A program made the position numbers and the translations under genes. A stretch of DNA of 23,336 nt from Asaia bogorensis (GTDB lineage Bacteria > Pseudomonadota > Alphaproteobacteria > Acetobacterales > Acetobacteraceae). This document shows, piece after piece, positions 7,048 through 15,423 of this stretch. The stretch lies in the NCBI GenBank assembly GCA_945886995.1, contig CAMCZJ010000016.1, forward strand, positions 1 through 23,336. The letters are read 5' to 3'. Each line of letters begins with the position of its first letter. Position 1 is the stretch's first letter. The notes beneath the pieces were generated by a model that made no database searches, was not told where the DNA came from, and saw only the letters and a list, made by a program, of their open reading frames with translations.

Positions 7048-8526
7048 ATGCTCGACGCCACCACCAAGCTGCCCTTGAAGGACCCCGCCCTTTTCCGTCA
7101 GGCGAATTTCATCGCCGGCGCCTGGGTGCAGGCCGATAGCGGCAAGATGATCGCCGTGCGCAACCCCGCAACGGGTGAGGTGATTGGCGAAGTGCCCGCC
7201 ATGGGCCAGGCTGAGACGCGCCGCGCCATTGAGGCCGCCAATGCCGCCTGGCCGGCCTGGCGCGCGATGCTGGCCAAAGATCGCGCCGTGATCCTGCACA
7301 AAATCGCTGCGCTGATGCATGAGAATTCCGATGATTTGGCCGCGATCATGACCGCCGAACAAGGCAAGCCGTTGGCGGAGGCGAAGGGCGAGGTGGTTTA
7401 CGCCGCTTCCTTCATTGAATGGTTCGCCGATGAAGGCCGCCGCGTGCAGGGAGAAACGATTCCCCAAAACGCCAAGGGCCGGCGTATTCTGGTGACCAAG
7501 GAACCAATTGGCGTTTTCGCCGCCATCACGCCGTGGAATTTCCCCTCCGCCATGATCACGCGCAAGGCGGGGCCGGGTTGGGCCGCGGGCTGCACCGGCG
7601 TGATCCGCCCGGCATCGCAAACGCCTTTTTCTGCGCTGGCTTTGGCGGTATTGGCGGAACGCGCGGGCATGCCTTCAGGTGTTTGCAATGTGATTACCGG
7701 GCCTTCGGGCGAGACAGGCAAGGAACTCACCAGCAACCCGATCATCCGCAAGCTTTCCTTCACGGGCTCGACTGAAGTTGGTCGAGTGCTGCTCGCGCAA
7801 TGCGCCGCGACCATCAAGAAAACTTCGATGGAATTGGGCGGCAATGCGCCCTTCATTGTGTTCGATGATGCGGATTTGGATGCGGCCGTTGCGGGGGCGA
7901 TGGCGTCCAAATATCGCAATGCGGGGCAGACTTGTGTCTGCGCCAATCGCATCCTGGTACAGGATAGCGTGTATGAAGCCTTCGCCGCCAAGCTGAAGAC
8001 GGCGGTGGAAGGGCTGAAGGTTGGCCCCGGGATTGAACCCGGTGTCACGCAAGGTCCGCTGATCAATGCCGATGCGGTGGCGAAGGTAGAAGAACATATC
8101 GCCGATGCGCTTGCGCAAGGTGCCAGTGTTATCACCGGCGGCAAGCGCCATGTGCGTGGCGGCAATTTCTTCGAACCAACGATCCTTTCGAATGTGCCGC
8201 GTGGTGCCAAGATTTTCGGGGAAGAAACCTTCGGCCCGGTGGCGCCGTTGTTCCGTTTTAAGACCGAAGAAGAAGCGATCCAAATGGCCAATGATACGGA
8301 ATTCGGCTTGGCTTCTTATTTCTATGCGCGCGATGTCGGGCGCATCTTCCGCGTGGCGGAAGCTTTGGAATATGGCATCATCGGCATCAATGAAGGCATC
8401 ATCTCAACGGCTGAAGTGCCTTTTGGTGGCTTCAAGCAATCGGGCCTTGGGCGTGAAGGCAGCCATATGGGGATCGAGGAATATCTTGAAGTGAAATACC
8501 TGGCCCTTGGTGGCATCGGCACGTGA
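7048..8526 (+). CDS. gabD: NAD(P)-dependent succinate-semialdehyde dehydrogenase-like aldehyde dehydrogenase
   Basis: This is a 492-residue aldehyde dehydrogenase closely resembling E. coli GabD along its whole length. GabD oxidises succinate semialdehyde to succinate in GABA and related catabolism. Seen are ITPWNFPSAMITRKAGP, the Rossmann-loop LSFTGSTEVGR, the general base Glu262 (MELGGNAPFIVFDDADLD) and the nucleophile Cys296 in NAGQTCVCANR. The C-terminal FGGFKQSGLGREGSHMGIEE is also present. An AGGAGG ribosome binding site at 7036-7041 fixes the ATG at 7048, and longer in-frame starts are not credible. The cofactor motif normally reading CTMVxKPASQTP reads CTGVIRPASQTP here, with Arg187 in place of the conserved Lys. 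It is first of a four-gene run and overlaps the next gene by four bases. A related semialdehyde substrate (for example glutarate semialdehyde) is possible. Confidence 0.88.
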   Translation: MLDATTKLPLKDPALFRQANFIAGAWVQADSGKMIAVRNPATGEVIGEVPAMGQAETRRAIEAANAAWPAWRAMLAKDRAVILHKIAALMHENSDDLAAIMTAEQGKPLAEAKGEVVYAASFIEWFADEGRRVQGETIPQNAKGRRILVTKEPIGVFAAITPWNFPSAMITRKAGPGWAAGCTGVIRPASQTPFSALALAVLAERAGMPSGVCNVITGPSGETGKELTSNPIIRKLSFTGSTEVGRVLLAQCAATIKKTSMELGGNAPFIVFDDADLDAAVAGAMASKYRNAGQTCVCANRILVQDSVYEAFAAKLKTAVEGLKVGPGIEPGVTQGPLINADAVAKVEEHIADALAQGASVITGGKRHVRGGNFFEPTILSNVPRGAKIFGEETFGPVAPLFRFKTEEEAIQMANDTEFGLASYFYARDVGRIFRVAEALEYGIIGINEGIISTAEVPFGGFKQSGLGREGSHMGIEEYLEVKYLALGGIGT

Positions 8527-8975
8527 GTGAGGCGATTTTCCTGGAAGACCTTTTTCCGGGCCGGCGCTTTACCGCGGGCTCGGTGATGGTTGAGGCCGAG
8601 GAAGTAAAACGCTTCGCCGCGCTTTATGATCCGCAGCCCTTCCATATGGATGAGGAAGCGGGTGCGGCGCATCCGCTTTTTGGGCGGCTGGCCGCAAGTG
8701 GTTGGCATACCGCGGGCATGACCATGCGCATGGTGGTGCAGGCCATTGGCGGTATATCTGGCGGCATTGTTGGTGGCGGCGGTGAGCTGCAGTGGACCAA
8801 GCCAGTCTATCCCGGCGATACGCTACGCGTAGAGATCGAGGTGCTGGAAGTGGCGCCATCACGTTCCCGCCCGGATCGCGGTAGCGCGCTGATGCGCAAC
8901 ACAACCTTCAACCAAGATGATGAGCCGGTGCAGATTTTCACCGTGCGTGTTGTTGTCCCAAAGCGTCCGGTCTGA
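8523..8975 (+). CDS. MaoC-fold dehydratase/hydratase
   Basis: This is a 150-residue single hot-dog domain of the MaoC/(R)-specific enoyl-CoA hydratase family. The catalytic Asp/His arrangement is visible in YDPQPFHMDEEAG (Asp36, His41), followed by HPLFGRLAASGWHTAGM, the usual substrate-helix sequence. QWTKPVYPGDTLRVEIEVLE is the conserved second strand pair. It starts at a GTG (8523) that overlaps the aldehyde dehydrogenase stop by four bases (GTGA), so translation is coupled. The hydratase probably acts on an acyl-CoA thioester in the cytoplasm. The specific substrate is not readable, and its pairing with a semialdehyde dehydrogenase does not match a pathway I recognise. The gene ends 20 bases before gor. 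Confidence 0.85.
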   Translation: MSEAIFLEDLFPGRRFTAGSVMVEAEEVKRFAALYDPQPFHMDEEAGAAHPLFGRLAASGWHTAGMTMRMVVQAIGGISGGIVGGGGELQWTKPVYPGDTLRVEIEVLEVAPSRSRPDRGSALMRNTTFNQDDEPVQIFTVRVVVPKRPV

Positions 8976-8995
8976 CCGGTTTTCCTGAGGTTTCC

Positions 8996-10357
8996 ATGGC
9001 TTATGATTTTGATCTTTTCGTGATTGGTGGCGGTTCTGGTGGAGTGCGCTCCGCACGTATTGCCGCCGGTCATGGGGCGCGGGTTGGCGTTGCGGAAGAA
9101 CGCTTCTGGGGCGGCACTTGTGTGAATGTCGGCTGCGTGCCGAAAAAAATCATGGTGAATGCCGCCGAATATGGCGCCTGGGCAGAAGATGCGGCGGCTT
9201 TTGGTTGGTCGTTTGAAAATCACGGACATGATTGGGCCAAGCTGGCCGCCGCACGAGACGCTGAAGTGGCGCGGCTTTCGGGGATTTATGGCCGCTTGCT
9301 GGGCAATGCAGGTGTGACTTCCTTCGATGCGCGCACGACATTTCTGGATGCGCATACACTTGATGTCGGCGGCAAGCGCGTGACGGCAGAGCGCATCATC
9401 ATCGCGGTCGGCGGTGTCGCGACGCGGCTTGATATTCCAGGCGCGGAGCTTGGGCTGATTTCCGATGATCTCTTTACCCTGAAGGCATTGCCCGAACGCG
9501 TTGCGGTGCTGGGCGCCGGTTATATCGCAGTGGAATTCGCCTGCATCCTGAAGGGGCTTGGGGCAGAGGTTGCGCTGGTGCATCGCGCGCCCCTGCCGCT
9601 GCGGGGCTTTGATGAAGATATTCGTAGCGCCGCCGCTGAAGCCTTGATCGCACAGGGCATTGCCTGCCATGCCGGCGTCAGCCCTGTCCGCATTGAAGCG
9701 CGCGGTGCGGAGCGTGTGCTGCATCTTTCCGATGGAACGACGCAAGTTTTCGACGCGGTCTTTTTCTGCACCGGGCGCAAGCCTGCGACCGAGGGGCTGG
9801 GCCTTGAACTCGCTGGCGTGCGGCTGGGTGCCAATGGCGTGATCGCGGTGGATGACAACCACGCGACCAGCCAGCCGCATATCTATGCGATTGGCGATGT
9901 GCTGGACCGGGTGAACCTGACCCCCATGGCAACCGCCATTGGTCACGCGCTTGCCGATACGCTATTCGGCGATAACCCGCGCCGCGTGAGTTATGAAAAC
10001 GTGCCGACTGCAGTTTTCATGAACCCGCCCATTGGCACGGTGGGCATCACGGAAGAAGAAGCCGCGAAGCGCGGCCCCGCTGATATCTATGTCACGCGCT
10101 TCACGCCCATGCGCCACACCATCAGCAAGCGCGAGGGCCGCAAGACGCTCATGAAGCTCGTGGTCTGCCAACGCACGCAAAAAATCCTCGGCGCGCATAT
10201 GATCGGCGAAGATGCGGGTGAGATGATGCAAGGGATCGGCATTGCCGTGGTGATGGGCGCCACAAAACAGGATTTTGATCGCACTATCGGCATTCATCCA
10301 ACCGCAGCCGAGGAATTCGTCACACTCCGCACCCGCACGCGCGTGGTGGGTGCGTGA
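8996..10357 (+). CDS. gor: Glutathione-disulfide reductase
   Basis: This enzyme reduces glutathione disulfide with NADPH and maintains the cytoplasmic thiol pool. The 453-residue class I FAD disulfide oxidoreductase shows the FAD-binding GGGSGGVRSAR near the N-terminus and the redox pair Cys42/Cys47 in GGTCVNVGCVPKK. A second Rossmann motif reads VLGAGYIAVEFA, and an NADPH-specific stretch reads HRAPLPLRGFDEDIR with basic residues for the 2'-phosphate. The FAD-binding IYAIGDV and the interface catalytic HPTAAEE (His434, Glu439) follow. These point to glutathione reductase rather than lipoamide or mercuric reductase. The start at 8996 follows TGAGG. It is third in the rightward run, and its stop overlaps the MFS gene start. 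The neighbouring adhC also uses glutathione. Confidence 0.95.
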   Translation: MAYDFDLFVIGGGSGGVRSARIAAGHGARVGVAEERFWGGTCVNVGCVPKKIMVNAAEYGAWAEDAAAFGWSFENHGHDWAKLAAARDAEVARLSGIYGRLLGNAGVTSFDARTTFLDAHTLDVGGKRVTAERIIIAVGGVATRLDIPGAELGLISDDLFTLKALPERVAVLGAGYIAVEFACILKGLGAEVALVHRAPLPLRGFDEDIRSAAAEALIAQGIACHAGVSPVRIEARGAERVLHLSDGTTQVFDAVFFCTGRKPATEGLGLELAGVRLGANGVIAVDDNHATSQPHIYAIGDVLDRVNLTPMATAIGHALADTLFGDNPRRVSYENVPTAVFMNPPIGTVGITEEEAAKRGPADIYVTRFTPMRHTISKREGRKTLMKLVVCQRTQKILGAHMIGEDAGEMMQGIGIAVVMGATKQDFDRTIGIHPTAAEEFVTLRTRTRVVGA

Positions 10358-11577
10358 TGCAGCCGGCGCAGCGCCTGATCATCGGCTTCGCCTCGGCGGG
10401 GCATTTCCTGCATCATGTGCTGACCGGGCTTTTCCTGACGCTGGCAGTGATTTTGGAAGGCGTCTGGCAAAGGCCCTATGCGGAGATTATCGCACTCTGG
10501 AGCCTGGGTGCCGCCATGATCGGGGTTGGTGCGCCGCTGGCAGGCTGGCTTGCGGATCGCTTCGGCCATGCGCGCATGATGACGGTGTTTTTCCTGGGTA
10601 TCGGGCTTGCTTCCATCATCGCCGGCTTTGTTGCCGATAGTGCGGAAATGGGGCTCGCACTCGCGCTGCTGGGTGGCTTTGGCGCGATTTATCATCCGGT
10701 CGCACTCGCCTGGGTTTCCATGACCGCGCCGCCCGATGCGCGTGGGCGGTTGATGGGTATTTTGGGCATTGCGGGCAGCATTGGCGTCGCCTGCGCTGCC
10801 GTTATCGCCGGCGGGCTGGCGGAGGTTGCCGGTTGGCGCATGGCGATGATCCTGCCGGGCATTGTCACCATCATCGCAGGCTTGGCGCTGCTATTCTGCC
10901 TGCTTACGGGTCGTGTTGCCGCCAGCAATCACCAGCCGGGCCAGGAAGCAGCGCAGTCTGCGGCGGCAGAGGCCGCGCGCATTCCCTGGGGCGTGCTGAT
11001 CGTGCTCGCCATCACCTTCATGCTGGGCTCCATTGCCTATACCGCCTATTCCACTGCGCTTCCAAAGTGGCTGAGCGACATGCTGCTGCTTGATTCCACC
11101 AGGGCAGCGCAGCTTGGATTGATTGTGGGCGCGACCATGTTGATGGGCAGCGCGGGGCAATTGATTGGCGGGCGGCTCGCGGATCAGATGCCGATGAAGA
11201 CGCTTTATGTCGCGACCTTCCTGGTGAAACTGCCGCTCATGCTGCTGGCGGCCTGGTTTGGTGGCGTTTGGGTACTGCTGATTGCTGTGTTCATTGGCTT
11301 CATGTTCGATTTCTCGGCACCAGTCGAAAACCTGCTGCTGGCGCGCTATTCATCGGGCAAGCGGCGCGGCCTTGCCTTTGGGCTGAAATTCGCCATGGGT
11401 TTTGTCGCGGCCCCGCTGGGGGTGAACCTTGTTGCCTGGGCCTATGGCGATGCCGCGGGCGGCGCGCCTGCTTTGTTTCTGACCCTGGCTGTTCTTGGAC
11501 TTGTCATGCTGGCCGCTGCCATGGCTTTGCCGCGTGATGCGGGTGCGCGCGTGGCGCCGCAGGCGGTTCCTGCCTAA
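10357..11577 (+). CDS. MFS transporter, fosmidomycin-resistance (Fsr)-like
   Basis: This is a 406-residue integral membrane protein with about 12 hydrophobic helices in two halves, split by a hydrophilic loop near residues 185-208 (NHQPGQEAAQSAAAEAAR). The N-terminus with GHFLHHVLTGLFLTLAVILE, and the loop 2-3 motif GWLADRFGHARMM (GxLaDrxGrr type), are typical of major facilitator proteins of the Fsr-like group. These usually act as drug/proton antiporters. The ATG at 10357 shares one base with the gor stop (TGATG), giving termination-reinitiation coupling. A GTG at 10354 is the alternative start. It lies last in the aldehyde dehydrogenase-MaoC-gor run. The exported substrate is unknown, and linkage to glutathione reductase could suggest electrophile or oxidant export, which is speculation. 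Confidence 0.85.
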   Translation: MQPAQRLIIGFASAGHFLHHVLTGLFLTLAVILEGVWQRPYAEIIALWSLGAAMIGVGAPLAGWLADRFGHARMMTVFFLGIGLASIIAGFVADSAEMGLALALLGGFGAIYHPVALAWVSMTAPPDARGRLMGILGIAGSIGVACAAVIAGGLAEVAGWRMAMILPGIVTIIAGLALLFCLLTGRVAASNHQPGQEAAQSAAAEAARIPWGVLIVLAITFMLGSIAYTAYSTALPKWLSDMLLLDSTRAAQLGLIVGATMLMGSAGQLIGGRLADQMPMKTLYVATFLVKLPLMLLAAWFGGVWVLLIAVFIGFMFDFSAPVENLLLARYSSGKRRGLAFGLKFAMGFVAAPLGVNLVAWAYGDAAGGAPALFLTLAVLGLVMLAAAMALPRDAGARVAPQAVPA

Positions 11578-11640
11578 GGCTTCCACCGCATCGCCAAGCG
11601 GTGCAGGATACATCCCGAAAGTATTGAGGAAGACCGCCCG

Positions 11641-12765
11641 ATGAAAACGCGCGCCGCCGTGGCTTGGCAAGCGAAACAGCCGCTCACCATCGAAACCGTG
11701 GATTTGGATGGCCCCAAAGCCGGCGAAGTCCTGGTCGAAATCATGGCAACCGGCGTTTGCCACACTGATTCCTACACGCTGGATGGCCTGGATTCTGAGG
11801 GGCTTTTCCCCGCCATCCTAGGCCATGAAGGTGCCGGCATTGTCCGCGAAATCGGCGCGGGCGTGACCAGCGTGAAGCCCGGCGATCACGTGATCCCCCT
11901 CTACACGCCCGAATGCCGCGCCTGCAAAACCTGCCTCAGTCAGCGCAGCAATCTTTGCACCTCCATTCGCGGCACCCAGGGCAAGGGTGTCATGCCCGAT
12001 GGCACCAGCCGCTTCAGTTGTGAAACCACCACGCCTGGCAAGCCGCTTTTCCATTACATGGGCTGCAGCACGTTTTCGAACTTCACCGTGCTGCCGGAAA
12101 TCGCAGTCGCGAAAGTGCGGGAAGACGCGCCCTTCGACAAAATTTGCTACATCGGCTGCGGCGTCACCACCGGCATTGGTGCGGTGATCTATACGGCCAA
12201 GGTCTGGCCTGGCGCCAATGTGGTTGTCTTTGGCCTGGGCGGTATTGGCCTGAATGTCATCCAAGGCGCGCGGATGGTGGGGGCTGATAAGATCATCGGC
12301 GTTGACATCAACCCCGCCAAACAGGCCATGGCGCGCAAATTCGGTATGACGCATTTCATCAACCCGAATGAGATCGGCACCGATAAGGTGGTCCAGGCCA
12401 TCACGGACCTCACGGGCGGCGGCGCGGATTTCTCCTTTGATTGCACCGGCAATGTCGCAGTGATGCGCCAGGCGCTGGAATGCTGCCATCGCGGCTGGGG
12501 TGAGAGCATCATCATCGGCGTCGCCCCTTCAGGCGCCGAGATCGCAACCCGCCCCTTCCAATTGGTCACGGGCCGCGTCTGGAAAGGTTCAGCCTTTGGT
12601 GGCGCGCGCGGGCGCACCGATGTGCCAAAAATCGTTGATTGGTACATGGAAGGGAAGATCAATATTGATGATCTGATCACCCACACCATGCCGCTTGAGA
12701 AAATCAACGATGCCTTCGATTTGATGCATGAAGGCAAATCCATCCGATCGGTGGTGGTGTTTTAG
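11641..12765 (+). CDS. adhC: S-(hydroxymethyl)glutathione dehydrogenase / class III alcohol dehydrogenase
   Basis: This enzyme oxidises S-hydroxymethylglutathione (formaldehyde plus glutathione) to S-formylglutathione with NAD, and it also reduces S-nitrosoglutathione. It is 374 residues, typical of the class. Catalytic zinc ligands are Cys40 (GVCHTD), His62-Glu63 (LGHEGAGIV) and the Cys in YIGCGVTTG. The structural zinc ligands Cys92, Cys95, Cys98 and Cys106 are all present in YTPECRACKTC...NLC. The class III marker region TQGKGVMPDGTSRFSCET contains the Arg that binds the substrate carboxylate. The Rossmann motif is VFGLGGIGLNVIQGA. The ATG at 11641 has GAGGAAG eight bases upstream. S-formylglutathione hydrolase (fghA/frmB), which often follows, is absent here. 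The next gene is convergent. It is also known as frmA or flhA. Confidence 0.95.
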   Translation: MKTRAAVAWQAKQPLTIETVDLDGPKAGEVLVEIMATGVCHTDSYTLDGLDSEGLFPAILGHEGAGIVREIGAGVTSVKPGDHVIPLYTPECRACKTCLSQRSNLCTSIRGTQGKGVMPDGTSRFSCETTTPGKPLFHYMGCSTFSNFTVLPEIAVAKVREDAPFDKICYIGCGVTTGIGAVIYTAKVWPGANVVVFGLGGIGLNVIQGARMVGADKIIGVDINPAKQAMARKFGMTHFINPNEIGTDKVVQAITDLTGGGADFSFDCTGNVAVMRQALECCHRGWGESIIIGVAPSGAEIATRPFQLVTGRVWKGSAFGGARGRTDVPKIVDWYMEGKINIDDLITHTMPLEKINDAFDLMHEGKSIRSVVVF

Positions 12766-12774
12766 AAAAGCACT

Positions 12775-13938
12775 TCAAGCACCATTCACCATGCTCTCAA
12801 AATCCCGAAACAGGCTGATCGCCTCCGGGTCGAAAAACGGCAGGATTTGGCTCAGGAAAATCCCTGCCGTGCCGCGGCCATGGTCTATCCAATAGAAGGT
12901 ATTACCAAGCCCGGCCCAGGCGAGCCCGCCGGCGGACCGCCCCTGAGGTGAAGGCCGGCGGTTCACCAGGAAGGTCAGCCCCCAGCCATTCGCCATGCCG
13001 GGGAAGAAATCCGCATCGCGCGTGGCGCTAGGCACAGCTGAAATCATCGGGCGCACGGCAAGCGGCGCAATCTGGTCGCGCGCCATCTCGGCCACGGTTT
13101 CCGGCTTCAGCAACCTGATTTTGCCGTGCTTCCCGCCATTCAGGATCATGCGTGCGAAAGCCAAATAGTCCCGCGCCGTGCCGTAAAGCCCGCCGCCACC
13201 GGTCTCGAACTCTGGCTCCTGCGGCACTTCAAAGGGAATGACGGCAAGCGCGCCATCCGCGCCGCGCCCATGCATGGCCGCCAGCCGCGCCCTTTGATCC
13301 GGGCGCAGCTTGAAGGAGGTATCCACCATGCCGAGCGGTTCAAAAATCACCCGCGCCAGATGCGCGCCAAGCCTCTCTCCGGTTGCGGCTTCAATCATCT
13401 TGCCGGCCCAGTCTATGCCGATCCCATAACTCCAATCCTCACCCGGATCGAAGAGCAGGGGCAGGGCAAGTGCTGCATTGCGGCAGGTGCCAACCGCGGG
13501 CGTGCCGGTTGCCTTGCGGAAGCGGGCGATTTCGCTGCTCCACATATCATAGGCATAGCCCGAAGTATGGGTCAGCAAATGGCGCAAGGTGATGGGGCGC
13601 TTGGCTGGGCGCAGCTTGGGTTGGCCGGCCTCATCAAAGCCTTCCAGTACGCCAAGCGCGCCGATCGCCGGCACCAGTGAGGCCGCCGGCGCATCAAGGG
13701 AAAGCTTGCCAGCTTCTACCAGCATCATCGCCGCCGCGCCGGTAATGGCCTTGGTCATGGAGGCAATCCAGAACACTGCATCGGGCTGCATGAGTTCCGC
13801 ACTGCCGAGCGCCCGGCTACCAAAACCGGCATCCCAGCTACTGCCATGCCGGTCGCCCAAGGCTACTACGAGGCCGGGAATAGCCCCGGCCTGAACCGCC
13901 TTTTGCATCCGGATCGCGATGTTTTGCTGCCTATCCAT
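12775..13938 (-). CDS. Serine hydrolase, class C beta-lactamase/esterase family
   Basis: This is a 387-residue member of the beta-lactamase-related (PBP4*/EstB-like) serine hydrolases. The nucleophile motif SxxK is at Ser60-Lys63 (WIASMTKAITG). LTHTSGYAYD (about 122-131) and the second catalytic element with Tyr171 (DWSYGIGIDW) follow the usual spacing. The canonical YxN is replaced by YGI, which is common in esterase-like relatives. The glycine-rich segment FETGGGGLYGTARDY is also typical. No signal peptide is visible with the ATG at 13938, so a cytoplasmic esterase is more likely than a true beta-lactamase. A longer frame to 14001 only adds low-complexity Ala/Arg sequence. It is convergent with adhC with just 9 bases between stops, and divergent from the DAHP synthase gene. 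The substrate is unknown. Confidence 0.82.
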   Translation of the reverse strand: MDRQQNIAIRMQKAVQAGAIPGLVVALGDRHGSSWDAGFGSRALGSAELMQPDAVFWIASMTKAITGAAAMMLVEAGKLSLDAPAASLVPAIGALGVLEGFDEAGQPKLRPAKRPITLRHLLTHTSGYAYDMWSSEIARFRKATGTPAVGTCRNAALALPLLFDPGEDWSYGIGIDWAGKMIEAATGERLGAHLARVIFEPLGMVDTSFKLRPDQRARLAAMHGRGADGALAVIPFEVPQEPEFETGGGGLYGTARDYLAFARMILNGGKHGKIRLLKPETVAEMARDQIAPLAVRPMISAVPSATRDADFFPGMANGWGLTFLVNRRPSPQGRSAGGLAWAGLGNTFYWIDHGRGTAGIFLSQILPFFDPEAISLFRDFESMVNGA

Positions 13939-13994
13939 GGCCTGGCTTTCCTTCTCTGCCCTGGCGCCATGACCGGCTGCTCTTCCCCTCGGCG

Positions 13995-14017
13995 CGGGCA
14001 CGTGTTTATTGTGCCCG
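13995..14017. promoter_or_regulatory. Inverted repeat upstream of the DAHP synthase gene
   Basis: CGGGCAC and GTGCCCG form perfect 7-base arms around a 9-base loop, 26 bases before the DAHP synthase start and in the 105-base divergent gap. It could be an operator or a stem in the mRNA leader. No T-run follows, so it is not an obvious terminator. Confidence 0.35.
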
Positions 14018-14043
14018 GTCTTGTATCACGGAGATAGGCGGAA

Positions 14044-15423
14044 ATGACTGCGCGGGGCTGGAGCCCGGAATCATGGCGGAACATGCCGATCAGGCAAGTG
14101 CCGGAATATCCCGACCAGGCGGCTTTGGCCGCAATGGAAGCCAAGATCGCGCGATTTCCCCCGCTGGTTTTTGCAGGTGAGGCCCGGCGCCTCAAGGCTT
14201 CCTTGGCGCGTGCTGGCGATGGCCAGGCTTTCGTCCTGCAAGGCGGCGATTGCGCCGAAAGCTTTGGCGATTTCACGGCGAATATCATCCGCGATACCTT
14301 TCGCGTGCTGCTGCAAATGGCCGTGGTGCTGACCTTTGGCGGCGCCTTGCCCGTGGTGAAGCTTGGCCGCATGGCCGGGCAATTCGCCAAGCCGCGGTCT
14401 TCCGATAATGAAACGCGTGATGGCGTGACGCTGCCTTCCTATCGCGGCGACATCATTAATGGGCCGGATTTCGATCCGGCATCGCGCATCCCCGATCCGT
14501 CGCGGATGGAATTCGCCTATATGCAATCGGCGGGTACGCTTAATCTGCTGCGCGCCTTCTCCACCGGGGGCTATGCGGATTTGCATCAGGTCCATCGCTG
14601 GAATCTTGGCTTTGTCGAAAGAAGCCCGCTGGCGGAGCGCTACGCCGACCTCGCGACCCGCATTGATCAGACGCTTGCCTTCATGCAGGCCTGCGGCATG
14701 TCAGACCTGCCGCAAGTGCGGGAGACGGAATTCTACACCAGCCACGAAAGCCTGTTGCTGCCTTACGAACAGTCCATGACGCGCGTGGATTCAACCTCCG
14801 GCGATTGGTATGCCTGTTCGGCGCATTTCCTGTGGATCGGGGACCGTACGCGCCAGCCGGAAGGGGCGCATGTGGAATTCCTGCGGGGTGTCAAAAACCC
14901 CATCGGCATGAAGGTCGGCCCCAGCATGGACGCCGATGAATTGGTGCGCCTCACTGAAATCCTGAACCCGTCCAATGAAAAGGGGCGGCTCACGCTGATC
15001 TCCCGCATGGGCGCGGATAAGGTGGAAGCGAAACTGGCGCCGCTGGTGCGTGCCGTGACGCGTGCTGGGCGCAATGTGGTTTGGATTTGCGATCCGATGC
15101 ATGGCAATACCACCACCGTCGCCGGCTATAAGACCCGACCCTTTGATGCCATTATTTCCGAAGTGCGCGGCTTTTTCGATGTGCATGAAGCGGAAGGCAG
15201 CTTCGCCGGCGGCGTGCATGTGGAAATGACCGGCAGCAACGTCACCGAATGCCTGGGCGGCGCCCATAAGCTTTCGGAGACCGATCTTTCGGCCAATTAC
15301 GCGACCTCCTGCGATCCCAGGCTCAATGCCGAACAATCGCTGGAACTCGCCTTCCTGATCGCCGAGGAATTGAAGGCGCGGCGCGTGGCCGGCCTGACCG
15401 CACCGGCCCAGGCAGCGCAGTGA
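14044..15423 (+). CDS. aroG: Class II 3-deoxy-7-phosphoheptulonate synthase (DAHP synthase)
   Basis: This enzyme catalyses the first step of the shikimate pathway, condensing phosphoenolpyruvate and erythrose 4-phosphate. The 459-residue length and sequence are of the plant-like class II (AroAII) type, not the short E. coli AroFGH type. Seen are WSPESWRNMPIRQVPEYPD at the N-terminus and LQGGDCAESF with the metal-binding Cys70. Further along are KPRSSDNET, RMEFAYMQSAGTLNLLRAFS, the EFYTSHESLLLPYE region and DPMHGNT with a metal His, then GGVHVEMTGSNVTECLGG. The ATG at 14044 follows GGAGATAGGCGGAA. The stop overlaps the GTG of the nicotinate phosphoribosyltransferase gene by four bases. Feedback control by aromatic amino acids or chorismate mutase partnering, known for some class II enzymes, cannot be judged here. 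Confidence 0.95.
   Translation: MTARGWSPESWRNMPIRQVPEYPDQAALAAMEAKIARFPPLVFAGEARRLKASLARAGDGQAFVLQGGDCAESFGDFTANIIRDTFRVLLQMAVVLTFGGALPVVKLGRMAGQFAKPRSSDNETRDGVTLPSYRGDIINGPDFDPASRIPDPSRMEFAYMQSAGTLNLLRAFSTGGYADLHQVHRWNLGFVERSPLAERYADLATRIDQTLAFMQACGMSDLPQVRETEFYTSHESLLLPYEQSMTRVDSTSGDWYACSAHFLWIGDRTRQPEGAHVEFLRGVKNPIGMKVGPSMDADELVRLTEILNPSNEKGRLTLISRMGADKVEAKLAPLVRAVTRAGRNVVWICDPMHGNTTTVAGYKTRPFDAIISEVRGFFDVHEAEGSFAGGVHVEMTGSNVTECLGGAHKLSETDLSANYATSCDPRLNAEQSLELAFLIAEELKARRVAGLTAPAQAAQ

Noticed and set aside
7398..8291. Antisense open frame of 297 codons over gabD
   Set aside because: Mirrors codon bias of the aldehyde dehydrogenase gene and has no family resemblance.
8807..9946. Long antisense open frame (379 codons) over gor
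   Set aside because: It lies inside a gene with every glutathione reductase motif intact. Its own translation is rich in Arg/His/Cys with no recognisable domain, as expected for a high-GC shadow frame.
11584..11603. CACCGC/GCGGTG stem-loop before adhC as a terminator of the MFS operon
   Set aside because: Only 6 base pairs with an 8-base loop and no U-tract. Could arise by chance at this GC content.
12766..12774. Terminator between convergent adhC and serine hydrolase genes
   Set aside because: The gap is 9 bases and I could not draw a stable stem with a U-run on either strand.
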